From the NCBI GenBank assembly GCA_031374115.1, contig JANMNO010000111.1, forward strand, positions 1-64,000: a stretch of 64,000 nt of DNA. The letters are read 5' to 3'. Origin of the DNA: JAKFWF01 sp031374115. GTDB lineage: Bacteria > Pseudomonadota > Alphaproteobacteria > Rhizobiales > Hyphomicrobiaceae. Below are positions 8,537 to 19,094 of the stretch, piece by piece. The notes beneath the pieces are model-generated. The model was not told where the DNA came from. It ran no database searches and saw only the letters and a list, made by a program, of their open reading frames with translations. How positions within the stretch are numbered: the stretch's first letter is position 1; every line of letters starts with the position of its first letter. The position numbers were made by a program, and so were the translations under genes.

Positions 8537-8947
8537 ATGACGACCACCACCGGCAAGATTAAAAAGAGCGCCGCGGAATGGCAGGCACAGCTCTCGCCAG
8601 AGGCCTATCGCGTGGCTCGCAAGCACGGCACGGAACGCGCTTTCACTTCGGCGCTGAATGACGAGAAGCGTGACGGCACTTTTACGTGTATCTGCTGCGG
8701 TGAGCCATTGTTTGGAGCCGCCGATAAGTTCGAAAGCGGCACCGGCTGGCCAAGCTACACCCAACCATTGAACAAGGAAGCAGTCGAGGAACAGTCGGAC
8801 AACTCGTTCTTTATGCGCCGCAGGGAGGTACATTGCGCCCGTTGCGATGCGCATCTCGGCCATGTTTTCCCCGACGGGCCGAAGCCGACCGGCTTGCGCT
8901 ACTGCATCAATGGCATCTCGCTCGGTTTCGAGCCGAAAAAAGCCTGA
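8537..8947 (+). CDS. msrB: Peptide-methionine (R)-S-oxide reductase MsrB
   Basis: 136 aa. Reduces the R form of methionine sulfoxide in proteins. Two zinc-binding pairs are visible (CICC near residue 50 and CARC near 97), then GHVFPDGP and the catalytic Cys in GLRYCINGISL. The start at 8537 follows GAGG and gives the normal family length; the frame opens further upstream at 8417 without support. It is followed 38 bp later by oligopeptidase B. No signal peptide, so cytoplasmic. Confidence 0.95.
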   Translation: MTTTTGKIKKSAAEWQAQLSPEAYRVARKHGTERAFTSALNDEKRDGTFTCICCGEPLFGAADKFESGTGWPSYTQPLNKEAVEEQSDNSFFMRRREVHCARCDAHLGHVFPDGPKPTGLRYCINGISLGFEPKKA

Positions 8948-8985
8948 TCCTACGGCTTTGCCGTCTAGTCCACATAGGAGATTTC

Positions 8986-11112
8986 ATGCCGCCGTCAAAG
9001 TCCGAACGAGCGCTCGTGCATCCGCGCGCGGCGAAGCGACCGATCACGGTGACGCATCATGGCGTGACGTTGACGGACGACTACGCTTGGTTGCGCGACG
9101 CCAACTGGCAAGACGTGATGCGCGATCCGCAACTGCTTGATCCTGAAATCCGCGCTTATCTCGAGGCCGAGAATGCCTACATGCAGGAGGCGATGGCTGA
9201 TACCAGCGCGCTGCAGCAGACGCTCTTCGATGAGATGAAGGCGCGGATCAAAGAAGACGACAGCTCGGTGCCCGCGCCCGACGGTGCTTGGGACTACTAC
9301 TCGACAACGATAACCGGCGGGCAGTACGCACGCGCCTGCCGCCGCCCGCGTGGCGGTGGATCTGAATTCATCCTGATCGATGGTAATGCAGAGGCGGCCG
9401 GTAAATCTTACTGGTCGCTTGGTTCGCTATCGCATAGCCCCGACCATAAGCTGCTTGCCTACGGCGTCGACGACAAGGGCTCCGAACTCTACACGGTCCG
9501 GGTGCGCGAGATGGCGACCGGGCGTGATCTTGGCGACGAAATTCCAGACACCCGCGGTGCCGTCGTCTGGGCCCGCGACAACGCCACCATGTTCTACGTG
9601 CGCCTCGACGAGAACCATCGTCCGATGTCGGTCTACCGGCATCGCGTCGGCACTCCCACCGCCGACGATGTGTGTGTGTTCGAGGAGCTGGATGCCGGCT
9701 TCTACGTCGGCGTCGGACTGACGCAATCGGGCAAATTCATCATCATCGACGTGCACGATCATCAGACCAACGAAGCCTGGTTGATCGACGCCGACGATGC
9801 AACGCAAGCGCCTAGGCTTGTCGAGGCCCGCGTCCATGGCCACGAGTACAGCGTCGAGCACGCAAGTTTACCAGCCTTTGGCGATCGGCTGATTGTCACG
9901 ACCAACTCTGGCGGTGCCGAGGACTTTCGCATCTGCACGGCGCCGATCGATGCTCCGGGTCGAGCGAACTGGACGGAACTCGTGCCGCATAAACCAGGCC
10001 GGCTGATCCTGGAGACGGTCGCTCTCAAGGGTCATTTGATCAGGCTCGAACGGGAAGAGAGTCTGCCGCGCATCGTCACCCACCGCTTCGCAGATGGCGC
10101 AGAGCACGCGATCGCTTTCGACGAAGACGCTTACAGCCTCGGTATGTCGGCTGGTTACGAATTCGATACCACGACCATCCGCTTCACCTATTCATCGATG
10201 ACGACACCCGCCCAGGTCTACGACTACGACGTCGAGACGCGCGCACGCACGCTGCGCAAAACGCAAGAAATCCCAAGCGGCCATGTCGCGAGCCACTACG
10301 TAACACGGCGATTGTTCGCGCCCGCCAACGACGGCGAACTGGTGCCCGTCACACTGCTGTACAAAAAGACGACACCGCTCGATGGCACGGCACCCCTGTT
10401 CCTGTACGGCTATGGATCCTACGGCATTTCCATTCCGGCGAGCTTTTCGACGACCCGGCTGTCGCTGGTCGATCGCGGCTTTGTTTTCGCAATTGCCCAT
10501 GTTCGCGGCGGCAAGGACAAGGGCTACCGCTGGTATACGAGCGGCAAGCACAAGACGAAGCTCAACACCTTCAGGGATTTCATCGCGGCCGGCGAATTCC
10601 TGGTCGAGAAGGGTCTCACCCGTCGCGGCCGGATTGTCGCGAACGGCGGGTCGGCCGGCGGCATGCTGATGGGGGCCGCAGCCAACATGGCGCCCAGCCT
10701 GTTTCTCGGCATCATTGCCGACGTGCCCTTCGTCGACGTTTTGAACACCATGCTCGACAAAGATTTGCCGCTGACGCCGCCGGAATGGCCGGAATGGGGA
10801 AATCCGCTCGAAAGTGCTGAAGATTTCGCGCTGATCAAATCCTACAGTCCCTACGACAACGTCGAGGCCAAGGCCTACCCGGCGATTTTCGCCTTTGGCG
10901 GTTTGACGGATCCGAGGGTCACGTACTGGGAGCCGGCCAAATGGGTTGCCAAACTTCGGGAGAAAAAGACCGATGACAACTTGCTGATCTTCAAGACCAA
11001 CATGAGTGCTGGTCACGGTGGCGCGTCCGGCCGGTTCGAAGCCCTGAAAGAAGTCGCGGTCGACTATGCGTTCGCATTGAAACTTGCAGGGCTACTCGAC
11101 GCCAAGGTTTAA
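8986..11112 (+). CDS. ptrB: Oligopeptidase B (S9A prolyl-oligopeptidase family)
   Basis: 708 aa serine peptidase that cleaves short peptides after basic residues. The start at 8986 follows AGGAG; the longer frame from 8833 overlaps msrB and is discarded. The N-terminal part has the ITVTHHGVTLTDDYAWLRD motif and a beta-propeller region. The C-terminal hydrolase domain holds the nucleophile in NGGSAGG (about S556), the Asp in GGLTDPRV (about D642) and the His in MSAGHGGASGR (about H677). Cytoplasmic. Convergent with the ThiO-like oxidase, with 8 bp between the stops. Confidence 0.94.
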   Translation: MPPSKSERALVHPRAAKRPITVTHHGVTLTDDYAWLRDANWQDVMRDPQLLDPEIRAYLEAENAYMQEAMADTSALQQTLFDEMKARIKEDDSSVPAPDGAWDYYSTTITGGQYARACRRPRGGGSEFILIDGNAEAAGKSYWSLGSLSHSPDHKLLAYGVDDKGSELYTVRVREMATGRDLGDEIPDTRGAVVWARDNATMFYVRLDENHRPMSVYRHRVGTPTADDVCVFEELDAGFYVGVGLTQSGKFIIIDVHDHQTNEAWLIDADDATQAPRLVEARVHGHEYSVEHASLPAFGDRLIVTTNSGGAEDFRICTAPIDAPGRANWTELVPHKPGRLILETVALKGHLIRLEREESLPRIVTHRFADGAEHAIAFDEDAYSLGMSAGYEFDTTTIRFTYSSMTTPAQVYDYDVETRARTLRKTQEIPSGHVASHYVTRRLFAPANDGELVPVTLLYKKTTPLDGTAPLFLYGYGSYGISIPASFSTTRLSLVDRGFVFAIAHVRGGKDKGYRWYTSGKHKTKLNTFRDFIAAGEFLVEKGLTRRGRIVANGGSAGGMLMGAAANMAPSLFLGIIADVPFVDVLNTMLDKDLPLTPPEWPEWGNPLESAEDFALIKSYSPYDNVEAKAYPAIFAFGGLTDPRVTYWEPAKWVAKLREKKTDDNLLIFKTNMSAGHGGASGRFEALKEVAVDYAFALKLAGLLDAKV

Positions 11113-11120
11113 CCCGATAG

Positions 11121-12122
11121 TCAAGCTTCGATCGTCATCAGATCGGCGCGCACTACGCCACCGGCAATGTAATCTCGCACCGCTGCCGCCAGCACCGGGG
11201 CCAGCATGAAGCCATGACGGTGCGCGCCGTTCACGTGGATGGTGCGGCCCTGTACGAAGATGCGCGGAACGTTGTCGGCGAACGCGGGCCGCACGCCAGC
11301 GCCCAGTTCGACGATCTCGGCTTCGCCAAATGCCGGATGCAGTGCATACGCGAGCCCCATTAATTCCAGCGCCGAGCGCAACGTCATCGGCGCCGTGTCT
11401 TCGCTCTCGATCACGGTTGCGCCAACCATATGGATACCGTCCGACCACGGCACGATGTAGAATGAGGCACGCGGATGCAGCAGCCGGACCGGACGGCGCA
11501 ACCGGATATCGGGTGAACGCAACAACAGCCGTTCGCCGCGGACGCCGCGCAACGCCGGCAGTTCGTTGCGCGCGGCCAGTCCCCGGCAATCGATGACTAG
11601 GCCGGCATTCGTGTCGCCGGGCAACCAGACTTCGCCGAGCCTCACGTCGACGCCGGCAGCCTTCACCGCCTCGAACAGAAACGCCAACGCGCGCGGTGTC
11701 TCCATGTGCGCTTCGGCGGCAAAGTATAGAGCGCTCGCAAAGCGGCCATCGAGCGCCGGTTCGAGCACCGCCAAGGCGGCGCCATCGATGAGTTCGGATC
11801 CGTACGTCAGCCGTGCAAACCGGACAAGTTCGCCGCGATCGCGCGCGCCGGTCACCACCAACGAACCTTCGCACACGAGACCTGGATAGTGCGCTCGCCA
11901 CAGCGCCAGCCCTTCGTGACCGAGCGCCCGCACGAGTGGCGGTGCGGCCTCGGCCTCGCAGTCGGGCGAGATCATCGCACCGGCCCAGCGACTGGCAGCA
12001 TCCGCGAACGGCACCGCACTGCGTTCGATGAGACGCACCTGAAGGCCGGCGCGAGCGAGCATCAAGGCCTGCCAAAGTCCGAACACGCCAGCGCCGGCGA
12101 CGGTAATGGGCTCTTGGGTCAA
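11121..12122 (-). CDS. FAD-dependent amino-acid oxidase, glycine oxidase (ThiO)-like
   Basis: 333 aa DAO-family flavoenzyme. N-terminal dinucleotide fold ITVAGAGVFGLWQALMLARAG, then SRWAGAMISP, and a C-terminal NVPRIFVQGRTIHVNGAHRHGFMLAP that matches the substrate/FAD-closing motif (GHxxHG-like) of glycine oxidases. ThiO oxidises glycine to the imine for thiazole synthesis, but no other thiamine gene is adjacent, so another small amino acid is possible. It runs in the same direction as the gamma-glutamyltransferase, about 80 bp after that gene's stop. Confidence 0.85.
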   Translation of the reverse strand: MTQEPITVAGAGVFGLWQALMLARAGLQVRLIERSAVPFADAASRWAGAMISPDCEAEAAPPLVRALGHEGLALWRAHYPGLVCEGSLVVTGARDRGELVRFARLTYGSELIDGAALAVLEPALDGRFASALYFAAEAHMETPRALAFLFEAVKAAGVDVRLGEVWLPGDTNAGLVIDCRGLAARNELPALRGVRGERLLLRSPDIRLRRPVRLLHPRASFYIVPWSDGIHMVGATVIESEDTAPMTLRSALELMGLAYALHPAFGEAEIVELGAGVRPAFADNVPRIFVQGRTIHVNGAHRHGFMLAPVLAAAVRDYIAGGVVRADLMTIEA

Positions 12123-12203
12123 CGGGGTTTATTCCTGAGCTTTTGCCCGGCGAGCCTTTATCACGGAGCTTCGATCGTTGCGATAGGGGCGATCCGTCGC
12201 CCG

Positions 12204-14006
12204 CTAATCGCCCATCGAGATACCCTCGCGGCGAGGGTCTGAACCCCCTTCCAGACCTTCTGCACGCGCGCGGATGATCTGCAGACCGGAGGTCATGAGA
12301 TCGGGGGCGATCCGGTGACCGTAGTGCCGCATTTTCAGCGCCGTCCAGAGCGAAGGCGGCGAGATCCACGGTCGCCAGATCGCATCGATCGTGAGGGCGG
12401 GGTCGAATTCGATCTCGAACGGTCCACCGCGCGAGCCGAAGTTGAGCAGTGCACTCGCCGCTTGCGCGTCCATCTCCCAGTCGATCATGGCGATGATCGC
12501 CTTGACCACGTACAGAATGATACGGCTGCCGCCCGGCGAGCCGGCGACGGCCATCAGCTTTCCGGCCGGATCGAAGATCAGTGTCGGCGCCATCGAGCTG
12601 CGCGGCCGTTTGCCAGGTCCAACCGCGTTGGCAACCAGCTTGCCCGCGCCATCGACCGGTTGGAAGGAAAAATCGGTCATCTCGTTGTTGAGCAAGAAGC
12701 CCGCCGCCATCACACGAGATCCGAACGCGGCTTCGATCGTAGTCGTCATCGAAACGGCATTGCCGCCCGCATCGACGATCGAGATATGACTTGTGCCGAC
12801 GCTCTCGCGAGTCTGATCCTCCCCGGTCAGGCGCGCTTGGGAGCCAGGCGGCTGGCCGGCTTTGGGCCGCGCCATTGCCGCTTTGGGGTCGATGAGAAGA
12901 CGGCGAACACCCAGATAAGGCGGATCGAGCATACCCATCGGCACCCGCACGACGTTCGGGTCGCCGACGTAGAAATCGCGATCTGCGAAGCTGAGTTTTT
13001 GCGCTTCCGCGATCAGATGTAAAGCTGGTCCGTTGAGCGCCGCGCGCCGGCCACGCCCCAGATTGTAGGGCTCCAAAAGCTTGAGCGTTTGCGCCACTGC
13101 GAGCCCGCCCGACGACGGCGGGCCCATGCCGCAGATCCGATGTTTCCGGTATTCGACGCAGACCGGTGGCCGCGCCTCGACCTTATAGCTCGCAAGATCG
13201 GTGATCGAGATATCGCCGGGCGCATTTGGCGCCTTTGCGACAGCCTCTACGACCTGAGCCGCGATCTCGCCTGTGTAAAACACCTCGGCTCCGCGAGCAC
13301 GGATCGCTTTGAAGGTTGCGGCAAGTGCCAGGTTGGCAAGCTTGTGGCCCACTGGATGCGGCCAACCTGAAGCATCGAAGAAATAGGCACGGGCGGACGC
13401 GTCGAAGTTTGCAGCGCCCATCCAATAAAGCATCAGATTGAGGCGCTGAGACACTGGAAAACCCGCTTCGGCGAGTTTGATAGCGGGGTCGAACAAACGC
13501 TGCCACGGCAAGCGGCCGTGCGCACGGTGGACCGCTTCGAGGAGCCGCAGGACGCCCGGCACGCCAATGCTCAAACCGGAATGGACTGCGGCATCGAACG
13601 GCATCGGTTTGCCATCCCGCAGGAAACGATCGGGCCGGGCCGCGGCCGATGCGGTTTCGCGGCCGTCGTACGTGGTGATTTCGCGAGCGTTCGCATCCCA
13701 GTGCAGCGCGAAGGCGCCACCGCCGAGGCCGGATGATTGCGGCTCGACAAGATTGAGCACCAGTTGGACGGCGATTGCCGCATCGGCCGCGCTGCCACCG
13801 GCCTTTAAGATCTCGACGCCGGCTTCGACTGCCAGCGGATTGGCGGCCGACACCATGAAGGTGCGGGCCTGCTGCAGGCCCCGCTCGGTTCGCCCGGTTG
13901 CCGCTTCCGGCGCGATTGCTCCGCGTTGCGCCAGCACCGGTGAGGTTAGACAACCGGCGATAATCGCGAACGTACCGATCAATCTTGCGTACTTGGATCG
14001 TGTCAT
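12204..14006 (-). CDS. ggt: Gamma-glutamyltransferase (glutathione hydrolase)
   Basis: 600 aa periplasmic enzyme that removes or transfers the gamma-glutamyl group of glutathione. The signal peptide is MTRSKYARLIGTFAIIAG...PVLAQ. The proenzyme cleaves itself before the catalytic Thr in GTSHISIVDAGGNAVSMT (about T405), separating large and small subunits. AANPLAVEAGVEILKAGGSA and SSGLGGGAF near the N-terminus and MAPTLIF and GSPGGSRI in the small subunit are typical. Length and order match the family. Confidence 0.95.
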   Translation of the reverse strand: MTRSKYARLIGTFAIIAGCLTSPVLAQRGAIAPEAATGRTERGLQQARTFMVSAANPLAVEAGVEILKAGGSAADAAIAVQLVLNLVEPQSSGLGGGAFALHWDANAREITTYDGRETASAAARPDRFLRDGKPMPFDAAVHSGLSIGVPGVLRLLEAVHRAHGRLPWQRLFDPAIKLAEAGFPVSQRLNLMLYWMGAANFDASARAYFFDASGWPHPVGHKLANLALAATFKAIRARGAEVFYTGEIAAQVVEAVAKAPNAPGDISITDLASYKVEARPPVCVEYRKHRICGMGPPSSGGLAVAQTLKLLEPYNLGRGRRAALNGPALHLIAEAQKLSFADRDFYVGDPNVVRVPMGMLDPPYLGVRRLLIDPKAAMARPKAGQPPGSQARLTGEDQTRESVGTSHISIVDAGGNAVSMTTTIEAAFGSRVMAAGFLLNNEMTDFSFQPVDGAGKLVANAVGPGKRPRSSMAPTLIFDPAGKLMAVAGSPGGSRIILYVVKAIIAMIDWEMDAQAASALLNFGSRGGPFEIEFDPALTIDAIWRPWISPPSLWTALKMRHYGHRIAPDLMTSGLQIIRARAEGLEGGSDPRREGISMGD

Positions 14007-14060
14007 ATGTCCGAGCCCTTGCGGAAAAATCGCCGGCTCCGAGGTTGCGCGATTTTTCGA

Positions 14061-17000
14061 TCAATGAAAATCCCGAGATTTAGGTAGTATCGCGCCGGCG
14101 TTCTTGGGCAGCACACGAACATCGCGGGGGTGGCGAAGTTGACCCGGCTGGGCTTTTGTCCGTTGATAACCAGGTTCCGGCCGCAACACTTCGTCGGCAT
14201 TGGCAATCGGTATTCGCATCGCCGAGGACGATGGCGATAGCGCGCCCAACCAGTCGCTGCGATCTTCCAAGCTTTTGGCGATCACGTGGATGATGCCCTC
14301 TTGCCGTTGCACCTGACCTTTGATCAGGATCAGCCGCGCCATCATCACGACTTTGCGAAAGCGCTCGAGCGTATTTGGCCACACCACCGCATTGGCGACG
14401 CCGGTTTCATCCTCGATCGTCATGAACACGACACCCTTGGCCGAGCCCGGACGTTGGCGCACGAGCACGACACCTGCGACAGCAACGTAGGCGCCGTTCT
14501 TAACGTTCCCCAACTGGCTGCAAGTGACGACGCGCTCGGCGGTGAACCGTTCACGCAGAAAACTCATCGGGTGAGCCTTGAGAGACAGCCGCAGCGTTTG
14601 ATAATCGTTGACCACATGTTCGGACAGCGCCATCGACGGAAGATCGACATGCGCCTCGAAACCCATCTCGTCTGCGCCACTGGCCGCAAACAACGGTAGC
14701 GGCGCATCGAGGGCAAGAGCGCGGACCTCCCACAGTGCTTGGCGCCGATCGAGGCCGAGCGAGCGCATGCCATCGGCGGCGGCAATTTTCTCGATCGTCG
14801 CGCGCGACGATCGCACGCGCCGCCATAGGTCACGCACATCACGAAATGCGCCACCAGTTGCGCGGCACTCCAGGATCGCAGACGCATCAGATTTGGCGAT
14901 CCCGTCGATTTGACGCAGACCAAGGCGCACCGACGGTTTATCGGGCGCCAGCCCTGGCGTCAGCAAGGCGTCCCAGTCGCTTAAGTTGACATCCGGCTCA
15001 AGCACAGTGACGCCGTGATCGCGGGCATCGCGCACGAGCTGAGCTGGCGCGTAGAACCCCATCGGCTGGGAATTGAGGATCGCGCAACAGAACGCCGCCG
15101 GGTAATGACATTTCAACCATGACGAAACATAGACAAGATGGGCGAAGCTCGCCGCGTGGCTTTCTGGAAAGCCGTATTCGCCGAAGCCTTTGATCTGGTT
15201 GAAACAGCGGGCCGCAAAGTCTGGATCATAACCTCGGCCGACCATGGCCGAGATCATCTTTTCCTCCAGCAATCCAATGGTGCCGCGGCGCCGGAAGGTG
15301 GCCAACGCGCGCCGCAACTCGTTAATTTCGGCGCCGTTGAATTTAGCCGCTTCCATGGCGATCCGCATTGCCTGCTCTTGGAACAGCGGTACACCTTTGG
15401 TCTTGCCGAGGATCTGGCGGAGCTCGTCAGGTGGCCCGTGCTCCGGCGCGGGCGAGGGATAGAATTCCGGCTCGATACCCGACCTGCGTCGCAGATAGGG
15501 GTGCACCATATCTCCCTGAATCGGGCCAGGCCGCACGATCGCGACTTCGATCACGAGGTCATAATAGGTGCGCGGTTTGAGGCGCGGAAGCATGTTCATC
15601 TGCGCCCGGCTTTCGACCTGGAACACGCCGATCGAGTCGGCCCGGCACAGCATGTCGTAGACTTTTCCGTCCTCGCGCGGGACGGCTGCCAAGCTCATTG
15701 GCCGGTCGTGATGCGCCTTCAGCAGATCGAAGGCGCGGCGGATGCATGACAACATGCCGAGCGCCAGCACATCGACCTTGAGCAGCCCCAGCGCATCGAT
15801 ATCGTCCTTATCCCACTCGATGAAAGTGCGGTCGGCCATGGCGCCGTTGCCGACCGGCACGATCTCGATCAGAGGCCCGCGTGTCAGAACAAAGCCGCCG
15901 ACATGTTGCGATAGATGCCGGGGAAAACCGATCAACTCGTCGGCGAGTTCAAGGACCGCGGCGAGCATCGGATCATCCGGATCGAGGCCTGCGTCGCGGA
16001 CATATTTCTCAGGCAAAGCACCACCGGAGCGGGTACCCCAAACTTGGCCAGCCAACGTCGCGACCGTATCCTCGGACAGGCCCATCGCCTTGCCAACCTC
16101 GCGCACCGCCGATCGCGAACGATAACTGATGACGGTGGCAGCTAGTCCTGCGCGATGACGCCCATAGCGGCTATAGATGTGCTGGATTACTTCCTCGCGC
16201 CGTTCATGCTCGAAATCGACATCGATATCGGGCGGCTCTTTTCGTTCAGGCGCAACGAAACGCTCGAACAGAAGGTCGACTTCGACCGGGTTTACCGAGG
16301 TTATCCCGAGGCAATAGCAGACCGCTGAATTGGCTGCCGAACCGCGGCCCTGACAGAGGATATTCTGTGAGCGCGCAAAATGTACGATATCGTGCACGGT
16401 GAGGAAGTACGGCGCGTAATCCAGGGTTGCGATCAGCGCGAGTTCACGGGCGATGGTGTCTGCGATTTTCGGCGGCACGCCTTCCGGGAATCGCCATTGA
16501 GCACCCTCGGCAGTCAGCGCTTCGAGATGCGATTGCGCAGTTGCACCAGGCGGGATCGGCTCGTCTGGATATTCATAGACGAGTTCGTCGAGAGAAAAAC
16601 GGCAGGCGTTTGCTATCGCAAGGGTGTTCGAGAGTGCCGGCTCATACCCGCGAAACAGCCGCGCCATTCGAGCCGGTGATTTCAGATGCCGCTCGGCATT
16701 GATTTCGAGCCGTAAACCCGCATCGCGAATGACAATACCTTCGCGGATGCACGTCAGCACATCCTGCAGCGGGCGGCGATGGGGGCTGTGGTAGAGAACG
16801 TCGCCAGTCGCAACGAGGGGCAGATTACAGGCGCTCGCCAGCCTAGCGAGGGCTTCGATGCGCGCCCGGTCATGTCCCCGATAAAGGCAGGAAGCCGCCA
16901 GGTAGACGCAAGCGCCAGTCAGCGCCTGCAACCGGCGCAGATTGTCTGCAAAAGGATCTGATGCATCTGTCGCAGGTTTTTTCCAAGTCCAACCGGCCGG

Positions 17001-17435
17001 TGGTAAGGCGATCAAGATCTGACCAGCAGCTGCCGGCGCCAAGTCTTCGAACGTCAGATGACACTGGCCTTTCTCGGCGCGCATCTGCCCGGCCGATAAC
17101 AAACGGCACAGCCGTCCATAGGCTTGCCGGTCGGCCGGCAAACAAAGCAGGCTCGGCGTCCCGTCGGTAAATTCAAGCCGGGCGCCGATGATCAGCTTGA
17201 TCGCCGCCTGTTTTGCCGCCACGTGCGCGCGCACCACACCGGCGAGCGTGTTGCGATCGGTGATGGCAATCGCATCGAGGCCGAGCGCCTGCGCTTGCGC
17301 AACGAGTTCCGAGGGATGCGAGCCACCTTCAAGGAACGTGAAGTTCGTCGTCACGTGCAGTTCGGCATAGGCTGGCGCTGCCTTCGGCGAGGTCGAGCGT
17401 GCCCGCAACCGGCTGACATTGATGTCGCTGATCAT
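14061..17435 (-). CDS. dnaE2: Error-prone DNA polymerase DnaE2 (ImuC)
   Basis: 1124 aa C-family polymerase for damage-induced mutagenic synthesis. PHP domain at the N-terminus (AELHVTTNFTFLEGGSHP, then DAIAITDRNTLAGVVRA), the polymerase core with PDIDVDFEHERREEV (about residues 398-412) carrying catalytic aspartates, helix-hairpin-helix region, and an OB fold near the C-terminus (GVVLVRQRPGSAKGVVFMT). Length is right for DnaE2 and short for the replicative DnaE. It follows imuB by 9 bp, as third gene of the imuA-imuB-dnaE2 cassette under the LexA box at 19921. Confidence 0.96.
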   Translation of the reverse strand: MISDINVSRLRARSTSPKAAPAYAELHVTTNFTFLEGGSHPSELVAQAQALGLDAIAITDRNTLAGVVRAHVAAKQAAIKLIIGARLEFTDGTPSLLCLPADRQAYGRLCRLLSAGQMRAEKGQCHLTFEDLAPAAAGQILIALPPAGWTWKKPATDASDPFADNLRRLQALTGACVYLAASCLYRGHDRARIEALARLASACNLPLVATGDVLYHSPHRRPLQDVLTCIREGIVIRDAGLRLEINAERHLKSPARMARLFRGYEPALSNTLAIANACRFSLDELVYEYPDEPIPPGATAQSHLEALTAEGAQWRFPEGVPPKIADTIARELALIATLDYAPYFLTVHDIVHFARSQNILCQGRGSAANSAVCYCLGITSVNPVEVDLLFERFVAPERKEPPDIDVDFEHERREEVIQHIYSRYGRHRAGLAATVISYRSRSAVREVGKAMGLSEDTVATLAGQVWGTRSGGALPEKYVRDAGLDPDDPMLAAVLELADELIGFPRHLSQHVGGFVLTRGPLIEIVPVGNGAMADRTFIEWDKDDIDALGLLKVDVLALGMLSCIRRAFDLLKAHHDRPMSLAAVPREDGKVYDMLCRADSIGVFQVESRAQMNMLPRLKPRTYYDLVIEVAIVRPGPIQGDMVHPYLRRRSGIEPEFYPSPAPEHGPPDELRQILGKTKGVPLFQEQAMRIAMEAAKFNGAEINELRRALATFRRRGTIGLLEEKMISAMVGRGYDPDFAARCFNQIKGFGEYGFPESHAASFAHLVYVSSWLKCHYPAAFCCAILNSQPMGFYAPAQLVRDARDHGVTVLEPDVNLSDWDALLTPGLAPDKPSVRLGLRQIDGIAKSDASAILECRATGGAFRDVRDLWRRVRSSRATIEKIAAADGMRSLGLDRRQALWEVRALALDAPLPLFAASGADEMGFEAHVDLPSMALSEHVVNDYQTLRLSLKAHPMSFLRERFTAERVVTCSQLGNVKNGAYVAVAGVVLVRQRPGSAKGVVFMTIEDETGVANAVVWPNTLERFRKVVMMARLILIKGQVQRQEGIIHVIAKSLEDRSDWLGALSPSSSAMRIPIANADEVLRPEPGYQRTKAQPGQLRHPRDVRVLPKNAGAILPKSRDFH

Positions 17436-17444
17436 GCCGATGCC

Positions 17445-19094
17445 TCAACCGAACAAACCGTGGACGAACCAACCGGGTGGCCGATCGCAGCTCTCGCAGC
17501 CGTATAATCCCTCCCGAAAAACCCAATAGCGGCCCCCCCGATCGTCCTCGATGCGATAGTAATCGCGCGGGCGTGGGGCCGATGCGCCAGGCTCTGCGCC
17601 AATACTGTGCCACCACGCCGGCTCGATGCGCTCTGGTCCTTCCGCTTTGACGATCCGATGGCCTGCACGCCGCCACAGAAACTGCCGCGGCGGCCCCTCC
17701 GGCACTTCGGCAACAACCGTGATCGGTTCTGGCCGGCCGAATAGGAATGGCGGACGTTCGGGCTTGGTCGCAGCCGAGACCAGCGGCGCACTTTCAGCAG
17801 CCGCAAACACTGGCACGCGGATATCCGCCTGTTCAGGGATATGGCTCTGGCACGCGTGAATGCGATAAATCGCCGATGCCCCGACCCGGTTGGTCAGCCG
17901 GTCGACGAGTTGGGCAAAACCTTGGGTGCCCGATCGTGCCGGTTTGGTGCCCAGCCCCGCTTGGCTTCCCGCCAGATGCTCGACCACGAGGCCATCGAGG
18001 CTCACGGCATCAACGCCAAACCCCAGATCGATGCTGCCCACTTTTTCTATCAGCAATCCTCGTAGATGGACTTCATCACGGCTTGGGCTGCTGGTGCCGA
18101 TCTCGATTGCAGCGCAGGTACCATCGGTTCGGTAGAGCATCAGCCGAAGCTGACGAGCGCCCTCGCCGGCTTCCTCGAGAGTGGCGCACAACCCGGACGT
18201 GACCGCTGCAATGGCTGCTTCGATGCCAGTGGATGTGATTAATGGTTCGGTGAATACTTGGCGTGCCATTCGACAAGGCAAAGCCATGAGCGGGCGGCGC
18301 GGCTCGCGCAGCAAACCAAGAGCCTGATCAAGACGCATGACGACGGCATCGGCGAGTTCGCTTTTGTTTCCCGCTCGATTGCGATCGCGCACATCGCGAA
18401 ACCTGCGGGCGAGGCTGGCGCGTGGCAATCCATAGAGTTGGCCGATGCGATAGAGCCCGAGACGTTTCAACAGAAGCACGGTCTGTGACGTCAAACGCAA
18501 GGCCTCGACCGGCAAGTCTTGCAATGCACTTTTCATGTTGTTTTCGGATGCAATCGCGATGCTGGATGCATCACAACCAAAGCGCGCGAGTGCAGTGGCG
18601 GCAGCGCCAGTATCAGCCAGTCCAAGCCGGCATGTGAACCCTGCTATCGACAAGCGTTGCCGCAGATCTGCCAATAGCGCTGCCTCCCCGCCGAACAGAT
18701 GCGCGACACCGGTAATATCGATCCAAAATCCGTCGTCTGCTTCGGTGTTGCAAGAAGGACCGTAGCGCCCGGCCCACCGGGCGAGTTCTTCAAGTGCTGC
18801 ACGATCACGCCCCGGTTCTGCTGGTTGCGTACGCAGGCACGGCAATGCTGCCCGCGCATCGGCAAGCGATTGCCCAGGCGCAACACCGGCAGTGGCGGCA
18901 GTGCCATTGACAGCGGTGACAACGATCCCGTGCGCGCCACTCTCGACCAGAGCGAATGGCAGCCGTTGCACACGGTCTCGATCAGGCGATGCGGCGTTGG
19001 CTGCCTTCCTTCCAGGTAGCCCTCGATCTAGGGATATTCGCCGTAACCGCTCGATCGGAAACTGCGGCAACCATACGGAAACAACGCGGACCAT
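17445..19094 (-). CDS. imuB: DNA repair nucleotidyltransferase ImuB (Y-family polymerase homologue)
   Basis: 549 aa. The start is placed at 19094 (MVRVVSVWLPQFPIERLRR), the family N-terminus; the frame runs back to 19316 only because imuA overlaps. Palm/finger regions typical of Y-family polymerases follow (FALVESGAHGIVVTAVNGTA; LGLADTGAAATALARFG). The acidic metal-binding residues of active Y-family enzymes are absent from the first strand, in line with ImuB serving as a clamp-binding hub for DnaE2 rather than a polymerase. It overlaps imuA by 113 bp. Confidence 0.93.
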   Translation of the reverse strand: MVRVVSVWLPQFPIERLRRISLDRGLPGRKAANAASPDRDRVQRLPFALVESGAHGIVVTAVNGTAATAGVAPGQSLADARAALPCLRTQPAEPGRDRAALEELARWAGRYGPSCNTEADDGFWIDITGVAHLFGGEAALLADLRQRLSIAGFTCRLGLADTGAAATALARFGCDASSIAIASENNMKSALQDLPVEALRLTSQTVLLLKRLGLYRIGQLYGLPRASLARRFRDVRDRNRAGNKSELADAVVMRLDQALGLLREPRRPLMALPCRMARQVFTEPLITSTGIEAAIAAVTSGLCATLEEAGEGARQLRLMLYRTDGTCAAIEIGTSSPSRDEVHLRGLLIEKVGSIDLGFGVDAVSLDGLVVEHLAGSQAGLGTKPARSGTQGFAQLVDRLTNRVGASAIYRIHACQSHIPEQADIRVPVFAAAESAPLVSAATKPERPPFLFGRPEPITVVAEVPEGPPRQFLWRRAGHRIVKAEGPERIEPAWWHSIGAEPGASAPRPRDYYRIEDDRGGRYWVFREGLYGCESCDRPPGWFVHGLFG